Shown here piece by piece: positions 44,547 through 55,829 of a stretch of DNA of 64,000 nt. The stretch is taken from positions 9,027,520 through 9,091,519 of the forward strand of contig OZ038482.1 in assembly GCA_964036315.1 (NCBI GenBank), read 5' to 3'. A program made the translations under genes and the position numbers. The first letter of the stretch is position 1, and every line of letters begins with the position of its first letter. This DNA is from Acanthosepion esculentum (lineage: Eukaryota; Mollusca; Cephalopoda; Sepiida; Sepiidae). The notes beneath the pieces were generated by a model. The model did no database searches and was not told the origin of the DNA. It worked only from the letters and a program-made list of their open reading frames with translations.

Positions 44547-45534
44547 CATACTATACCAAAATATTACTTTTTTTTTCATCTTTTATATTGGGATCAATAA
44601 AAAATATATGCTAATTTTGATGAAATGCTTTTAAAAATACATGTTATGACAGCCATCATAATATAATCAAAGTAGATTTTTTAATGAAGTTAGTTAATAC
44701 TAAAATCTCTTAATGCTATTTGGTGAAAAAATGTCTTAATTATAAAGACAATCTTTTAAAGAGACAATTTAATAAATTGATGCCTCATGTAGGCCAGAAA
44801 TTTATCAAATACTAATGTTGATAAATATTTGCTGATTGGATAGCATTGGAGTTTCCACAAACAAGAGATTAAGAATGACTATACAATTTTGTACAATTAA
44901 GAACAACATGTTTTGTTGCTTGAATAGACAAAATGAAAAGAATACAAAAGGTGTGAATTAAAGTCTGTATATAGTGATGTCCTTATTGTATGTACCTATA
45001 TGTGAAATTCCTAAGATTGTAAGCGACTTACACTTGAGAAGACTTCTTTATCTGTTGGTTTGGTTGAATCATTAGATGTGCCTTCATCTAATCAAGGAAG
45101 CAGAGTACATTTGCATGCAGTGCACTGTTCTGTGTTGTTATCAATGCAATATGAGGTTTACTGGGGATTGAAAAGGCATATCTTTTTCTCTAAGGCAACC
45201 TGGGAGATAAGAAAAAAGAAACAGGATGAGACATGCACCCTTTTCTTATATGCTGTTTTGACAATGCTATCTGGAGAGCATTAGATTTTCTTTGCTAGAC
45301 AAGTGAGGTAATCCCACACTAACAATAATATTTTCCAACATTGAAATCAAATTATTTACTGATTTTTAAATCATTATATTTAAAATTTTTCAAAAACAAG
45401 ATGAACAAATAAGTGATTTTAATCTTTTATTCTAAGCAGATTCTTCATTGTTTTTGTTCTGGACACATTTTGGTTGATGTACTGTCTTGGCTTTTTCAGG
45501 TCTGTATGACAGTTTGTCACAAGCAAAAATAACA
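44547..45534. other. No recognised gene
   Basis: The frame at 45060-45284 shows no family resemblance; otherwise AT-rich. Confidence 0.4.
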
Positions 45535-45775
45535 GAAAAGGAAGATTATATTGCATCAAGTAGTGAGAATATTATGCTGTGTCAAGTGGGGAGAGGTGGA
45601 GGAAGATTATGTGGTGTCATGTAGGGAGAGGTGGATGAAGATAATGTTGTGTCAAGTGAGGAGGGTAAAGGAAGATTATGTTGTGTCAAGTGGGGAGAGG
45701 CGGAGGAAGATTATGTTGTGTCAAGTGTCAGGTGGGGAGAGGAGGAGGGAGATTATGTAGTGTCAAGTGTGAAGA
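45535..45775 (+). repeat. Minisatellite of about 36-bp units
   Basis: Six to seven imperfect units of the form GATTATGTTGTGTCAAGTG followed by GGGAGAGGYGGAGGA. Unit starts are roughly 35 bp apart. It is purine-rich on the plus strand. The short open frame inside is a by-product. Confidence 0.88.
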
Positions 45776-46068
45776 AACTTTGAAATACATGCTATGTTGT
45801 ATAATTGTTGTCATGCAGCACCAGTGGAAATTACCCAACTACCTCAACCACTAAGCAGGCTTGAGTAGTGAATATTTCTAATCATCTAATAATTATAGCT
45901 TCTCAGAAATACAGATGTACATTGTCAAAAGTGGAATGGACCTGCAATTATTTCTTCCATGATTATTTCCCCTGGAATATACAGTCATTACAAAGATGAA
46001 AGAAAAAGTTGTTTTGATATGATGCTATGGGGTCATGTGATCAAATGTATGATGACTATGTGTTTATG

Positions 46069-46072
<4 letters not shown>
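45776..46072. other. No recognised gene
   Basis: Nothing seen between the minisatellite and the (GT)n. Confidence 0.4.

Positions 46073-46124
<52 letters not shown>
46073..46124. repeat. (GT)n microsatellite
   Basis: About 25 uninterrupted GT units. Confidence 0.95.
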
Positions 46125-46127
<3 letters not shown>

Positions 46128-46424
46128 ATTGCAGTTTCATTTCAATTTCAGCCCATTGCAATTGTCTAACACTTTCGCCCCAGCCCCTCAACCTCCGACA
46201 TCTTACTCTCTGGGTTAAGGTGTCTACTCGGTATTAACCGAACTTAAGAGAGTGACCATAGGTCCCCTGAGCATCCGTAGATCATTCGACCGATCCACTG
46301 GTTTAATCGTGCTTCCTGCCTATGTTGTGTTTGGTTTGATCCAGAAAGCAGAAGTGATGTTCATCCATTCACGGTCGACTGAAGATGTAGACACGGCTGG
46401 AGAGTCTGTGCTAAGAAATTTAGA

Positions 46425-47165
46425 ATGCACCAAAAAAATATATGTATCCGCAGAAAGCCGGACAAACAACTATTCAATGGTTGAATTGTTAATGTCTTTT
46501 ATATAGCAGAAAAGAATAGTATAGAAAAAAAACGGGTTACAGAAATAAAAATAATTGACGTAAAAACTCATACACTGGATTCTAGACAGAGAGAGAGAGT
46601 GAGAGAGTGGGTTGTGATCAGTTTGTTGTGAAATCGTCTCAGAACAATATACGACTCTTTTATGGAGAGATAAAGATTTCTGTGCACGGCTTAAAGTTTA
46701 TAGTTGCATTCCTCCTCGGTGGTAGTAATGGTAGTAGTAATCTTTGTGGTAGCAGAAGCATCGGTACTTATATTAACAGTACATGTTAGTGGGGGTTTTG
46801 TTCCAATCCCTGACGTCACTTCCAGTCTTCGATATCTCTCCACCCAGCTCGACTGCACTCGACGACAAACGGGCCCAAAAACAACCTTTTGATTATTGTA
46901 GCTTGTTCAACGTTTCCGTTTCCAGTGGTAGTAATAATAGTAGCAGTCTTAGATTGTTGGAGGAGTAATTCGCTTCTTCATACTTATATCAACAAAATAT
47001 GTTAGCGAGCGTTTAGTTCCAATCTCTGACGTCACTTCCAGTCTCCGACCTCTCTCTTGACAGCAAACAAGCCAACCACTCTGTCAACAGATTTCTGTGC
47101 GCATTTATATAGATAAACCTGGCTGATCATAAATCGACCCTTGGCCCGCACAAGGTTATCACAAG
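46425..47165 (-). mobile_element. Probable LTR-like region with duplicated CRE module
   Basis: CpG-richer than its surroundings and non-coding. A block of about 216 bp is tandemly repeated: GTGGTAGTAATR, ACTTATATYAAC and CTGACGTCACTTCCAGTC recur at 46720-46840 and 46930-47050. Both repeats contain the perfect CRE palindrome TGACGTCA (46811-46818 and 47027-47034). Tandem enhancer modules are usual in LTR U3 regions, and the opening GTATCCGCAGAAAGCCGG region resembles other LTR starts. No target duplication was found, so a host regulatory region remains possible. Confidence 0.4.
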
Positions 47166-47804
47166 TGCTGCCTTCAATCCAAAATCATGTGAATTTCAAA
47201 GTTCCTCATAGCCTTAGTAAGCTCTATTTCAAATTTTAACCAATAAAAATTATCTCGATCATCTTTCATTGTCTTCCTAATGACCCAATTCCAAATGGGC
47301 TAGATCAGATTCCCATCAGTAAACAAAATTGTTCTGATCTAATTTCGCTGTTCAAATCTACTCCAATTTCAATAAAAAAAAAATATGTGGGTGTGTTTGT
47401 GTGTGGTTCCCAAACTCTCTCTGATACAATTGAGATTGTTTCTAAAGAAGTGTTCAAATCTAGATGTTAGGGAAATTTTTTGCTTGACCAGATTTAAGAA
47501 AGTTTTCACACGTAAATAAAGTAACTCCCACATTTGAAATAAAAAATAACGAAAAACAAAATGAGAGAAAAAGAAAATCTTTTTATTAACAAATGAAATA
47601 ATAAGGAAAATGTTTTTTTCAAGAAGTGGACCACCCAAAGAAATGTCAAATGTCACTGAAGCCCAAATGTCTAGATGGGGTTTATCATATAAAAATATTT
47701 ACTGACCTTTCTTCATTGATGGTATGGAAGGTTGAGGAGCATTAAAATTTTTGTAATAATATTCAGATCATTCACAAATAAAAAGGAATAGGAGAAAGCA
47801 GGTA
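47166..47804. other. No recognised gene
   Basis: Nothing supported in this stretch. Confidence 0.4.
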
Positions 47805-48085
47805 AAGTGTAAATCTAAAATTTTTATATTCCAGAAATTGTTGAGGTGTTTAACAAAAATTGCTTTCCTTTTTTTATTTCAGTTTCTTCTTATGAAGACA
47901 GTTTTTGTACAACAGGAAATTGACTAAACATGGAAAGATTTCTTAATGACTCCTCTTACTACTTCAACTCTGATTGTTACTCTATCATGTGGAATGCCTA
48001 TTTGATACATTGTCCTTTATTTATACCTGGCAAACAGATGTAGTAGTAGATAAAATGGGTGCAAATATTTAACAGAAAAATGCTT
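47805..48085 (+). repeat. Interspersed repeat, copy 2 (copy 1 at 30395-30655)
   Basis: Same order of blocks as copy 1, with about 90% similarity by eye and an extra short segment near 47880. Confidence 0.72.
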
Positions 48086-48149
48086 TTCTTTTTTAGTTCA
48101 GTTTTTGTACAATTGGAAATTGACTAGACAGATGAAGATATTTTTCCTA

Positions 48150-49260
48150 TTATTTCAATTGGGACTGTTACATTTGTAGGGGAACATAAGTTTTTGATCT
48201 CTATACAGGGAGGGATGAACAAAAAGGGAGGGTGTACCTGAACAAAATTGCTTTAAATGGTTTACATTTTCATCATCAAAGTAGTCTAGTGGGGATAACA
48301 TGTCAAACACAGTATTTGTCTTTTCTATCATGCCCCATATCTGCCTGATCTCATTACTGTCAATACAATTTTTGCTTTCCGGAAGTTTTTTTTTCAGCAT
48401 CTTTATCTTCTACCAGTTTAACATTTAGCAGGAAATGTAAGTCTTTGATTTTTCTGGACCGAGATAGGATCGTCTCTGCTTACTACTGGGATAGATTTTT
48501 GGCGTGATTGAGAAGGTGTCAGAATTGAAGTAGAAACAAGAGTGAGATTGGCCAGAGTAGAAATGACTGATGAAGGTGAAGTAGTTTTATTTCAAGGGAG
48601 TCATTTTAGAAAGGTTAGGGATCACAGATCTAGTCAAAGGTGGAGGAGCCAAGGATTTCTTAGATGAACATGTAGAAGATGATGAGAGGCTCCCTACCCC
48701 CACTGTCAAAGATTTCTTTCTTTGCTTGGTCTGTAAGTCTTTTTTTCAGTTGTTTTAGTTTTTCTGTTTTCTCATATCCTGACTCATATTTATTTTGTAG
48801 CTCTTTAATATTTGTAGCATAAACTTGGGCCTCAACCTTAAAACTGGTAGAAGGAGTGGGGCTGTTTGGGTCTCTATCCCTAGAGGCTTTAGGTGTCTGA
48901 GGCCCTGCTGTCTGGTGCTTGACTCTTCACCTACCAATGACCAGCCATTCCCCATTTTCCTTCTCCATGTCCGCACTTGCAACAGGCAATGATGTGTCAG
49001 GGAATGTGGGCTCCAAAAGAGACTCAGCTGGGGGTTTTACCACTCCGATCCCATTACAGGTGCCATGGATCTAGGAGTCTCGCCCAGAGGGGGATTTGGT
49101 TGGACTGGAGCCAGAATTCTCTGGGCAGGAAGAGTTGAGATGACCAGTCTCACCACACTTTCAGTAAGTTGGTTTTCAGCCGGTCACAATGACCGGCATT
49201 ATCCGGCTGATGACATCCAGACAGTTGGGAATGGAGGGAAGGACTGGTGATCCATCATAA
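48150..49260 (-). pseudogene. Degenerate coding remnant, possibly LINE ORF1
   Basis: Minus-strand frames, broken by shifts, include a proline-rich stretch (PVQPNPPLGETPRSMAP), a charged coiled-coil-like stretch (AQVYATNIKELQNKY, then EKTEKLKQLKKRLTDQAKK) and a downstream frame MLKKKLPESKNCID...DYFDDENVNHLK (48400-48155). Coiled coil plus disordered proline-rich sequence ahead of a LINE RT in the same orientation (50.6-49.4 kb lies upstream, though) suggests an ORF1-like origin. The order is not collinear with that RT, so this may be a separate copy. Identity is uncertain. Confidence 0.35.
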
Positions 49261-49439
49261 TGTCAAAACTCCATTCTCTGTTCATGTGTTACACCAGGAA
49301 AATAAAATAAAAAGTTGTCCTACTATGAAGGAGGAAAACTGAAAAGGAAAATTCAAAAATTCAACTCAGCGAAAAAAATAAAATAAAAATAAGTAAAAAA
49401 CTTAGCAAAAAAATTTCCAATTGAATGTTCTTTGTAGGT

Positions 49440-50640
49440 TTCAAATGTTTCAGTAAATGATAAAGCAGTGGTCACTAACTCATCATATACATGACTAAAG
49501 ACAGACTGTACCAATGAGGAAAGCTCATCAGAACAATTAATGTAAAAATATTTATATAAGAGGCAAAGAGAAGCAACATTAAGGTGGTGAAAAAGCAAGT
49601 GGAGTCAAGATGCCAGGTCAGGACCAATAACATTGCCAATTCTTTGGATTTTGTCAAGAATCTCATATATTGTAGAAGTGTTAGACCATATGTGGTAGCA
49701 ATATTTGATACATAGATGAATAGTAGACTTATAAAATGTGCAAGATTCTGGCAAGGAAAATTGTCTAGCAGGACATAGTGAACCAACTTTTCTAACAGCA
49801 GACTTAGCAATTAATTCAATGTAATCATTCCACTTCATGATGGTAGAAAATGTGAGGTTAAAAAGGTACAGTAAATTGCACTTTTAGCATCAGCCATGCT
49901 GGTGGAAGGCCAAAAAGTGGACTCATTTTAAAGGCATTACAATCAACAAACCACTTCTTGCCCCAGATCACAACAAATTGAATGTCATTTCCGAGATCAG
50001 CTGCCAATTTCATTTTAGCAAACCTACCAGACTTACCATTAAGACAGGAGTAAATAGTTGTGTCATCCACCTAGATACTGAGTTGGGAACTGATGACATC
50101 CGAAAGTTCATTGATGAATATAAGGAACAGAGTGAGTCCAAGAAATGAGTCCAAGAAATAAGTCCAAGAAATGAGTCCAAGAAATGATGTAAAATGGTCT
50201 ACAGGAATGGCCATTCAAGACAACTTTCATTATGCAGTTTGATAAGAAATATAGAATCAAATAAAAGAAACATTCACAACCCTTGTGAAGAAGACTGGCA
50301 TACCAAACCCAGTCAAATACCTTCAAAATATTTAAAGCAACAGCTAAATTTTGCCTTTTTTTATCTAAAACATGACAGAGTCTTTCAGCAAACAAAATCA
50401 ATACATTGACAGTTGGCCTAGAGAAGCCATATTTTTTGTCTGAAAGAAAACCCTGTGAGGTGAGATGCTTGTCTAATTTGGAACTGATTAGAACCTCTAC
50501 CAATTTAAGAAAAAGAGCTAGAAAACTAATAAATTTATAGTTAGAAGGATCAAACATTTCTCTCAAGTTCTTAAAAATAGGAACTACAGAGGAAGATTTC
50601 CAGCAGTTTAAATAAAACAGTTGTTAAGTTTACCACATCT
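49440..50640 (-). pseudogene. LINE RT and C-terminal domain, same family as the array LINE
   Basis: Minus strand: SNYKFISFLALFLKLVEVL (RT motif 2 region), ALNILKVFDWVWYASLLHK (motif A, with AFDRVWH changed), MKVVLNGHSCRPF, LTLFLIFINEL, VDDTTIYSC (motif C with YADD changed to VDD), WGKKWFVDCNAFK (motif D), then KIQRIGNVIGPDLASRL and the tail. The full order is kept but stops and shifts are many. It serves as the unamplified reference for 32.3-35.6 kb. Four 13-bp units interrupt the motif B region at 50134-50185. Confidence 0.88.
50134..50185. repeat. 13-bp tandem repeat in the LINE RT motif B region
   Basis: GAGTCCAAGAAAT occurs four times at exact 13-bp spacing (third unit starts with A). 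Three extra units add 39 bp, i.e. 13 codons, so the LINE frame is kept across it. Confidence 0.88.
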
Positions 50641-50900
50641 TATGCCATCTTAGTGCTGATTCAACTTTTCAGCAGCCAGTTTCATATAATTTATCTTTCC
50701 ATGCTAAGCCCAGTGGAAAATACAAAGCCACCATTAATCATAAGAATGAAAACTGTAAATTTGCATTGAAAATCACAGCTCAACTGTTGAGAAATATTCA
50801 TTTTATTTGTTGTTTGATTTGTTAATAGAAAATATTTTGCTTTTCTGTATTGTGGGTTTCAATTGTGATAGTTACTTTATTTACCCACTGTTTAGTGCAC
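50641..50900. other. Unassigned spacer
   Basis: Nothing recognised. Confidence 0.4.
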
Positions 50901-50907
50901 TGAGAAA

Positions 50908-51016
50908 TGTGTGTGTGCACATGTGCATACATGTGCACATGTGCACATACATGTACATGTGCACACACATACATGCATACACTACACTATACTACACACA
51001 TAACATGCACACACAT

Positions 51017-51057
<41 letters not shown>
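50908..51057. repeat. Alternating purine-pyrimidine tract with (AC)n
   Basis: GTGTGCACATGTGCATACATG-like sequence, then (AC)n from about 51005 to 51057. Long alternation is Z-DNA prone. It lies about 100 bp left of the gypsy insertion site. Confidence 0.85.
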
Positions 51058-51061
<4 letters not shown>

Positions 51062-51152
51062 TGATTAAAAATAGAGCATTATTTTTACATATTTTAATTT
51101 TTGCTAACTTTCTAATATTTTTTTTTATTTTACCAGGAAATAAAAAGATATA

Positions 51153-51157
51153 CAAAT
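51153..51157. other. Target-site duplication, left copy (CAAAT)
   Basis: CAAAT directly before the left LTR, repeated at 56174-56178 directly after the right LTR. Confidence 0.85.
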
Positions 51158-51468
51158 TATTATGGTCCAAGGTAGAACCAAAGAAGAATAACTCGAACAC
51201 AGATATGGAATAACATAGATATATTACAAACAGAAATATGTACAAAGAAGTAGAAGTATTAGTAATGACAATCAGGTTTGGTTAGAGTGAAGTATGTTGT
51301 CTCGACAAGTATCACTATTCCAATGTCTTACAGTAATCATCTGACTCGACTCTTGACTCTGTCTGTCTCTGACTCTGAACTATGACTCTGTACGCTGCTC
51401 CCTCTTGAGGCGCAGTATTTATGATGTCCGGAATAGTCCATTATTATTATGGGTAAGTTCCCGTAACA
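51158..51468 (-). repeat. 3' LTR of the gypsy element
   Basis: 311 bp, TATTATGG (first G changed to A) to CCGTAACA. It lacks the 27-bp unit found once in the other LTR. Confidence 0.92.
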
Positions 51469-51478
51469 CTCCCCTTCC
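51469..51478 (-). promoter_or_regulatory. Polypurine tract
   Basis: Reads GGAAGGGGAG on the minus strand, directly abutting the 3' LTR; the expected primer for plus-strand DNA synthesis. Confidence 0.85.
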
Positions 51479-51502
51479 GAAGCTTTTGCATAGCAGGGGT
51501 TT

Positions 51503-52060
51503 TTAATATCTTTTTTTCTTTGGATCTATTTCCAAAGGTTCTGTGAACTTTCTTTTTCTGGACAATTTTCTTGGATCTGGCATTGTTTGCGGTCTTTTTA
51601 TATCAAATGTATCGAAAATCGTGTCCATCACCCCTTCTTGAGGTGGACCGTTAGCATCCTGTAATGGTCTCTTCCTTATTTGGTTTACGTGTCTTCTATG
51701 TGAGAATTTTTGTCCCTGCACTATGTAAACCATATTGCCGATTCTTTTCTCAGTTGTCCCTTGATCCCAGTAAGATGTATTATTTTTATATGCTTTAAAA
51801 AAAACTTTTTCTCCTGGGTGGAATTTTCTTTTAGGTACGTAGGGCTGTGTTATTTGCTTCGTTTGACTTGGTAGCAATTTATCAAATGCAGAACTGATTT
51901 TTCTAGTGAACATCCCTTCTGCGGGTGATAATGTCAATGGTGTAGCATTATTTGGCGTTATTTGATATACCTGAAGAAATTGCTGTAATGCTTTTTCCGT
52001 AGGCACATCATAGGCTTTTCATAACGCTCTTTTGAGTGTATCAACAAATTTCTCCGCTTG
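51503..52060 (-). pseudogene. Integrase C-terminal part
   Basis: Begins in the NGQAEKFVDTLKRAL segment, which carries the catalytic Glu of the D,D-35-E triad (near 52050), then a stop. It continues 51503-52006 with ALQQFLQVYQITPNNAT, the PAEGMFTRK block, KRKFHPGEKVFFKAY and the GTTEKRIGNMVYIVQG fold near the GPY/F position. The end is basic (KRKFTEPLEIDPKKKR). It is separated from the catalytic core by a frameshift near 52080-52100. Confidence 0.82.
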
Positions 52061-52104
52061 CCCATTTGAGGCGGGGATTTTATATGTTTTACTTGATAAA
52101 TTTT

Positions 52105-52515
52105 TCAAAACTCTTGGAAGTCTGCTGATGTGAATTGCATTCCATTATCTGTGACTAGGCAATCTATTACTCCAAACTGAGCGAATAGTTCGTGGAGGCA
52201 ATTTATGGTAGTTTCCGAAGTAGGATTTTTGCAATGAAACACCTCCGGCCATTTACTATAACTATCCACTATGATTAAATAGTAGAAACAGTCAATTGGT
52301 CCTGCATAATCTGCGTGTATTCTTGACCATGGACGATCAGTCTCTGGCCATGGCTTATGGATGATTGGCAGTGCTTTGGCTGCTAAATTACAACCCATGT
52401 ACATTTCCACCATCTGAGTAATATCCTGGTCCATATTTTTCCAATATACATAGCTTCGCATAAGCGACTTCATTCTATTTTTTCCAGGATGTCCCCTGTG
52501 GAAATTCTTTAGGAT
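52105..52515 (-). pseudogene. Integrase N-terminal and core part
   Basis: Minus strand: HRGHPGKNRMKSLMRSYVYW with EMYMGCN forms the HHCC zinc-binding domain, in which the first Cys is replaced by Tyr. Then HADYAGPIDCFYYLIIVDSYS carries the first catalytic Asp and VTDNGMQFTS the second. A stop precedes this frame just after the RNase H region and another follows SADFQEF. The loss of a zinc ligand adds to the evidence that the protein is dead. Confidence 0.85.
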
Positions 52516-53375
52516 TCACTTTTGTAGTGTCTTGGGAATTACAACCCTTTCGTTGTAAAGTAGCACATTATCGTATAGAGAAAAGCTGTCCGATATTTGC
52601 TTATCTTTTTCTGCTATTTTTGCTTTTGTTTCTTTTATAAATTCGTCGTTTTTGTGTTCATTTTTTATGTCTTGTAGTGTGACTGGGAGGTTTCTAACTG
52701 TACGACATAGTACTGTCCTGATATCTTCTTCATTTTTTAAGGCTGCGATTACCGTATCTTCCAATGGCTCTGTCTTTGTTGGTATAAGTCTCGACAGACC
52801 ATCCGCATGCCCAATATTTTTCGTTGGTAAGTATTCCAATCTGAAATTGTAGTTCAGAAGAATTCTTCCCCATCTAAGTAGCCTATTTGCAGTGTAAACC
52901 GGTAGACCTTTCTTCGAACCAAAAATTGTTAGTAACGGTTTGTGATCCGTCTGCAGAGTAAAATGTCTACCATAGAGGTACTTATGAAACCTTATGACTG
53001 TGAAGATAATTCCCAGAGCTTCTTTCTCTATTTGTGAGTAATTTTTCTCCACTGGTAGTAGGGTTCGAGAAGCATGTGTGATGGGCTTTATTGTCCCATC
53101 TGGCATTTTATGTAATATACACGCTCCAACGCCGTAGGCGATTGCGTCACTTGCTACAATAATTTCTAGTTTAGGATCATAGTGTGCCAAAAATAAATCT
53201 GAAGTTAACATTTTAATTATTTTGTCAAATGTTTCCTGGCATTCATCTGTCCACTGCCAAACTTTTTCTTTCTACAGAAGTTCATTCAGTGGTGGGCGAA
53301 GTTTATGCATTTGAGGAATGAATTCCTGGTAGTAACTCACTAAACCTAGAAAACTTTGTAACTCTGTTATGTTCT
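52516..53375 (-). pseudogene. RNase H domain and RT connection
   Basis: The 231-residue frame 52516-53211 contains VASDAIAYGVGACI (first Asp), YSQIEKEALGII (Glu), LQTDHKPLLTIF (Asp) and GHADGLSRL (Asp): all acidic residues of the active site are present. A linker to the integrase follows (KNEEDIRTVLCRT). Upstream, 53212-53375 is the RT thumb/connection with one stop. The domain itself is intact. Confidence 0.88.
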
Positions 53376-53790
53376 TAGGAACTGGCATTTTTTTTTATTG
53401 CTGTTGCCCTTTCAGGGTCTGGTCGTCTTCCTTCTTGATCGATGATATGGCCAAGGTATTTAATTTCCTTCATGAAAAAATCGCACTTGTTTTCTTTTAC
53501 TTTGAATCCATAGCTTTGTATTCTCTTAAACACCTCCTGTACATGTTGCCAGTGTTGTTCAACACTTTCGCTATTTATCAATACGTCATCCAAGTATGCA
53601 ATCCTGTACTCTAGTTCGGCAAGCATCGTATCCATTGTCTGTTGGAATATAGCCGGCGCGACCTTAATCCCAAATGGTAATCTTTGGTATTTGTACAATC
53701 CTTTGTGTGTGTTTGTGCACAGTAGTTTTGAACTTTCCTCATCGACTGGAATTTGCAAGTACGTTTCACTTAAATCAATTATTGAAAAAA
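53375..53790 (-). pseudogene. Reverse transcriptase palm, motifs B to E
   Basis: YKYQRLPFGIKVAPAIFQ (motif B), IAYLDDVLINS (motif C, YLDD), FKVKENKCDFF (motif D) and KYLGHIIDQEG (motif E) are collinear and intact. A frameshift separates it from the fingers domain near 53780, and another disrupts the reading near 53385. Confidence 0.9.
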
Positions 53791-54100
53791 TTTTCCTCCA
53801 TTTAATTTAGAAAATACTTCTTCTGGACTGGGTAGAGGATAGTGGTAGTCCTTTATTGCTGCGTTCAAACCTGTAGAAAAATCTACGCAAACTTGAATTT
53901 CTCCTGATTTCTTTTTGACGTAGACTGTCGGAGCGGCCCATTTACTGTATTCTACTTTTGTCAATATGCCAGTGTTTTCGAGTCTAGCTAATTCTTGATC
54001 AATTTTTTCTATTGACGCAAATGGTACGCTCCTTTTTTTCTTGAAGATAGGATGAACGTTTTCTTTTATTTCAATATTAGCTGCCATTTTCTTACATATT
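53779..54100 (-). pseudogene. Reverse transcriptase fingers and motif A region
   Basis: HPIFKKKRSVPFASIEKID and ENTGILTKVEYSKWAAPTV, then VCVDFSTGLNAAIKDYHYPL with the motif A Asp. In most family members the segment reads RVCVDYRGLN. The frame runs from 54249 down to 53779, its first part overlapping the protease frame. Confidence 0.88.
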
Positions 54101-54535
54101 CCTAGACCTGCTGAAAATACTTTGGGGAAACTCGTTTTTAGTTTCTCTTTTAATCTGTCTGCCTCGGCTGGTAAGCTTTTTACATTTTGGCAGTATGTAC
54201 TTATTGGTAGATCCCACAGTTTCGAATTTTTGCATCCAGTCCGTTCCAAATCGCTTTTCTGTATTTCTTAAGACGTACATTTTTAGTTTTTTTGTCATTC
54301 CATTAAATGTTACATTTGTAATTACTTCACCCTCAAATTTTATCTTTCTCCCCGTAACTGATCTAGCAATTTTATCCATTTTTAACATGGTTGGTTTGTT
54401 CAGTTTTTTCCATGTTTGTAGGTTTATAATAGTTAAGTCTGAGCCAGAATCCAGCTGTAGCCTGACTTTTCTGTTTTGCATTTCAACTTGTACATATTTC
54501 CTTGTGTTAGTCTCATCAGCTTGGTCAGTCCTCAT
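54092..54535 (-). pseudogene. Aspartic protease and linker
   Basis: VRLQLDSGSDLTIINLQTW carries the catalytic DSG triplet in the usual retropepsin setting (residues about 24-42 of the frame). A flap-like KIKFEGEV segment and further beta-strand-like sequence follow. The frame then shifts into the RT. Confidence 0.88.
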
Positions 54536-54589
54536 GATTCTTATTCTGCTTTTGCTTTCTCTTCTAGACCAACAATGAGAACTTTTGTA

Positions 54590-55519
54590 TCCTATTTTTT
54601 TGCATGTTAGACAAGTTTTAAAATGGTATGTACAGTCTATAAACCAATGCCAAGTCCCAGAGCAATAGCATGGACTGGGTGGTAGTTTTTTCTGATATTG
54701 ATTTTTAGAGTTAGAAAATTTTGTTTTACCTGTTCTTGAGGGGGGGAAATTGGTTTGGTTTGTTTCTGAGGAGGGAAAGTTGGTTTGTCTTCATACCTTA
54801 TGTATGTGCGCGGTACCAGCTTCTTCTATGTCTTTTGAGTATTTCTTCACACTGATGAATCTCTGGCAGTCTTCGGCTAGTTTTTGAAGTGTCAAATCTT
54901 GTTCACTCTCCAATTTAGTAAGGATTCTGTGTCTCATTTCCGTGTCTTTGGTTGAAACCAGTCCTTGGATGTAAATTAAGCATTTGAAATTGTCCGCGCT
55001 GAGTTCCGATAATTTAAAGTCATCACAATATTTATTAACAATAGACACGGAAGTTATGTAATCTTCGCTGTCCTTTTTTGTAAGGTTCAGACACTTCCAT
55101 CTTTTGTGGAATAGTGAGGTATTATGGCTGAAAAGTTCTGTTAATAGTTTTATGGCTCTCTTTGAAAGTTAGCTCATTTGTTTTCCTTGGAAGGATATAA
55201 TCTACGAATTTGGTATATTCGCATGTGCCTAATTTTCTTAGTAATAGACATACTTTTTGTGCATCTGACCAATCTTTGCAGTCAAATTCATATAGATCTT
55301 CGTACCTTCAGAAGTAATTTGCAAAAGTTTTATCTTCGTCGGGTGCATATGTGAAATCTTCGATAGTTCTCCAAATAGCGTCTTGTGAGAAATTTGTTCT
55401 TTATTTGACATTACACGTAGCAATAATTCTTGCAATTCAAGATGTTTCTGTTCATACTTTTGTTGCTGTTCAAATTAGATTTTGATAAGTTCCACAATGG
55501 TTGACTTAAAATCTTCCAT
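54590..55519 (-). pseudogene. Gag with degraded CCHC zinc knuckles
   Basis: A start codon at 55519 opens MEDFKSTIVELIK, followed by a stop; further pieces (QELLLRVMSNKEQ, DDFKLSELSADNFKCLIYIQ, RHRILTKLESEQDLTLQKL) fit a gypsy capsid. Near 54690-54590, CYCSGTWHWFIDC and CLTCKKIGYKSSHC are two zinc knuckles, each missing one ligand (first Cys; His replaced by Tyr). At least three frame breaks. Confidence 0.8.
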
Positions 55520-55810
55520 GTTAACGTAATTTTGTGTACATATTTTACTTTAGTGTAACCTGATATTCTGAAACCTGTGTACGCAAAAAAAAATTTCCTT
55601 TGTTGCCAGTAAATTTTATATCCAAAAAGAAATTTATTTTTTATTTTTATTTTTTGTGTTCATGTAGAACTGTTTTGTAAGAAATCGTGCGTAGAACTTG
55701 TTTTTTTTTTAGAAATCTCGCGTAGAACTTGTTTTTTTTAGAGTTTACTCGTTGACCAGTTATGTGCGATGGATAGCTACTCTCCGCGTAGAGAGTTTGT
55801 TTTTTCTTTT

Positions 55811-55827
55811 GGGTTACCTTGTCGCCA
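55811..55827 (-). promoter_or_regulatory. Primer-binding site
   Basis: TGGCGACAAGGTAACCC on the minus strand, two bases inside the 5' LTR. It starts with TGG, the complement of a tRNA CCA end. The matching tRNA was not identified. Confidence 0.8.
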
Positions 55828-55829
55828 CT

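Noticed and set aside
45551..45760. 69-codon frame in the 36-bp minisatellite
   Set aside because: A translated tandem repeat; units have variable length and do not keep frame.
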